Source of the DNA: JADKIH01 sp049363815
GTDB lineage: Bacteria > Bacteroidota > Bacteroidia > AKYH767-A > 2013-40CM-41-45
Assembly (NCBI GenBank): GCA_049363815.1
Contig: JBMQEM010000106.1
Span: forward strand, 1-5,880
Direction of reading: 5' to 3'
Length of the DNA stretch: 5,880 bases
In this document: positions 5,804 to 5,880 of the stretch, piece after piece
Layout of the letters: every line of letters begins with the position of its first letter
Numbering within the stretch: position 1 is the first letter of the stretch
The notes under the pieces: generated by a model
Told to the model about the DNA's origin: nothing
Databases searched by the model: none
What the model saw: the letters and a program-made list of their open reading frames with translations, nothing else
Made by a program: the position numbers and the translations under genes

Positions 5804-5880
5804 GGGGAAGTTTCTAAAGTATGCGGAGTTTGCTCAGGTGCAATCAGATAAAATATTCACTACCGTGACAGGGAAATTTC
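5796..5880 (+). CDS. Unknown protein, N-terminal fragment, divergent from dinB
   Basis: An open frame from ATG at 5796 runs to the window end and gives 28 residues beginning MCKGKFLKYAEFAQVQ. The other plus frames and the minus strand meet stops quickly, and a consensus promoter lies immediately upstream. I do not recognise the family. A Cys directly after the initiator Met is the hallmark of SOS-response-associated peptidases (SRAP/HMCES), but the usual MCGR(Y/F) start is absent, so this is only a hint. A regulator of the shared operator is another possibility from its place. Too little is visible to decide, and the start codon sits unusually close to the -7 box. Confidence 0.4.
   Translation, partial: MCKGKFLKYAEFAQVQSDKIFTTVTGKF

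Overview
The window looks like a chromosomal segment of a member of the Bacteroidota. The evidence is a porin-family small outer-membrane beta-barrel with a typical MKK...AQAQ-like leader, promoter boxes of the Bacteroidota type (TTG, about 20 bp, TAnnTTTG), no clear Shine-Dalgarno sequences, AT-rich intergenic DNA, and DnaE and DinB proteins that resemble those of this phylum. Genus and species cannot be called from this sequence.

Layout. Positions 1-2021 (minus strand) hold the first 673 codons of a second-type, probably non-replicative DNA polymerase III alpha subunit (dnaE), starting at GTG and cut by the window edge. Positions 2022-2397 are non-coding: the dnaE control region, a compact element with 17-bp terminal inverted repeats, and a strong terminator for the next gene. 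Positions 2398-2973 (minus) encode a small outer-membrane beta-barrel protein. Positions 2974-3310 are an AT-rich divergent intergenic region. Positions 3311-4414 (plus) encode an exported protein of unknown function with an ungapped tandem repeat. Positions 4448-5632 (minus) encode an intact Y-family DNA polymerase IV (dinB), convergent with the previous gene. Positions 5633-5795 are a divergent control region, and a plus-strand gene starting at 5796 runs off the window.

How it fits together. DinB and this DnaE type form a translesion (mutagenic) polymerase pair, comparable in logic to the proteobacterial imuB-dnaE2 cassette. Here the two genes share a strand but are separated by about 2.4 kb holding two apparently unrelated envelope genes, one of them antisense. 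The main observation is that the two polymerase genes nevertheless share a control element. A 30-bp block upstream of dinB (5754-5783) matches 25 of 30 positions upstream of dnaE (2064-2093), contains a perfect or near-perfect 15-bp palindrome, and overlaps the -7 box of a TTG-N20-TACATTRT promoter with the same spacing in both cases. At dinB the same palindrome also lies between the -33 and -7 boxes of the divergent plus-strand promoter. This suggests a damage-type regulon with one repressor, whose identity is not visible here.
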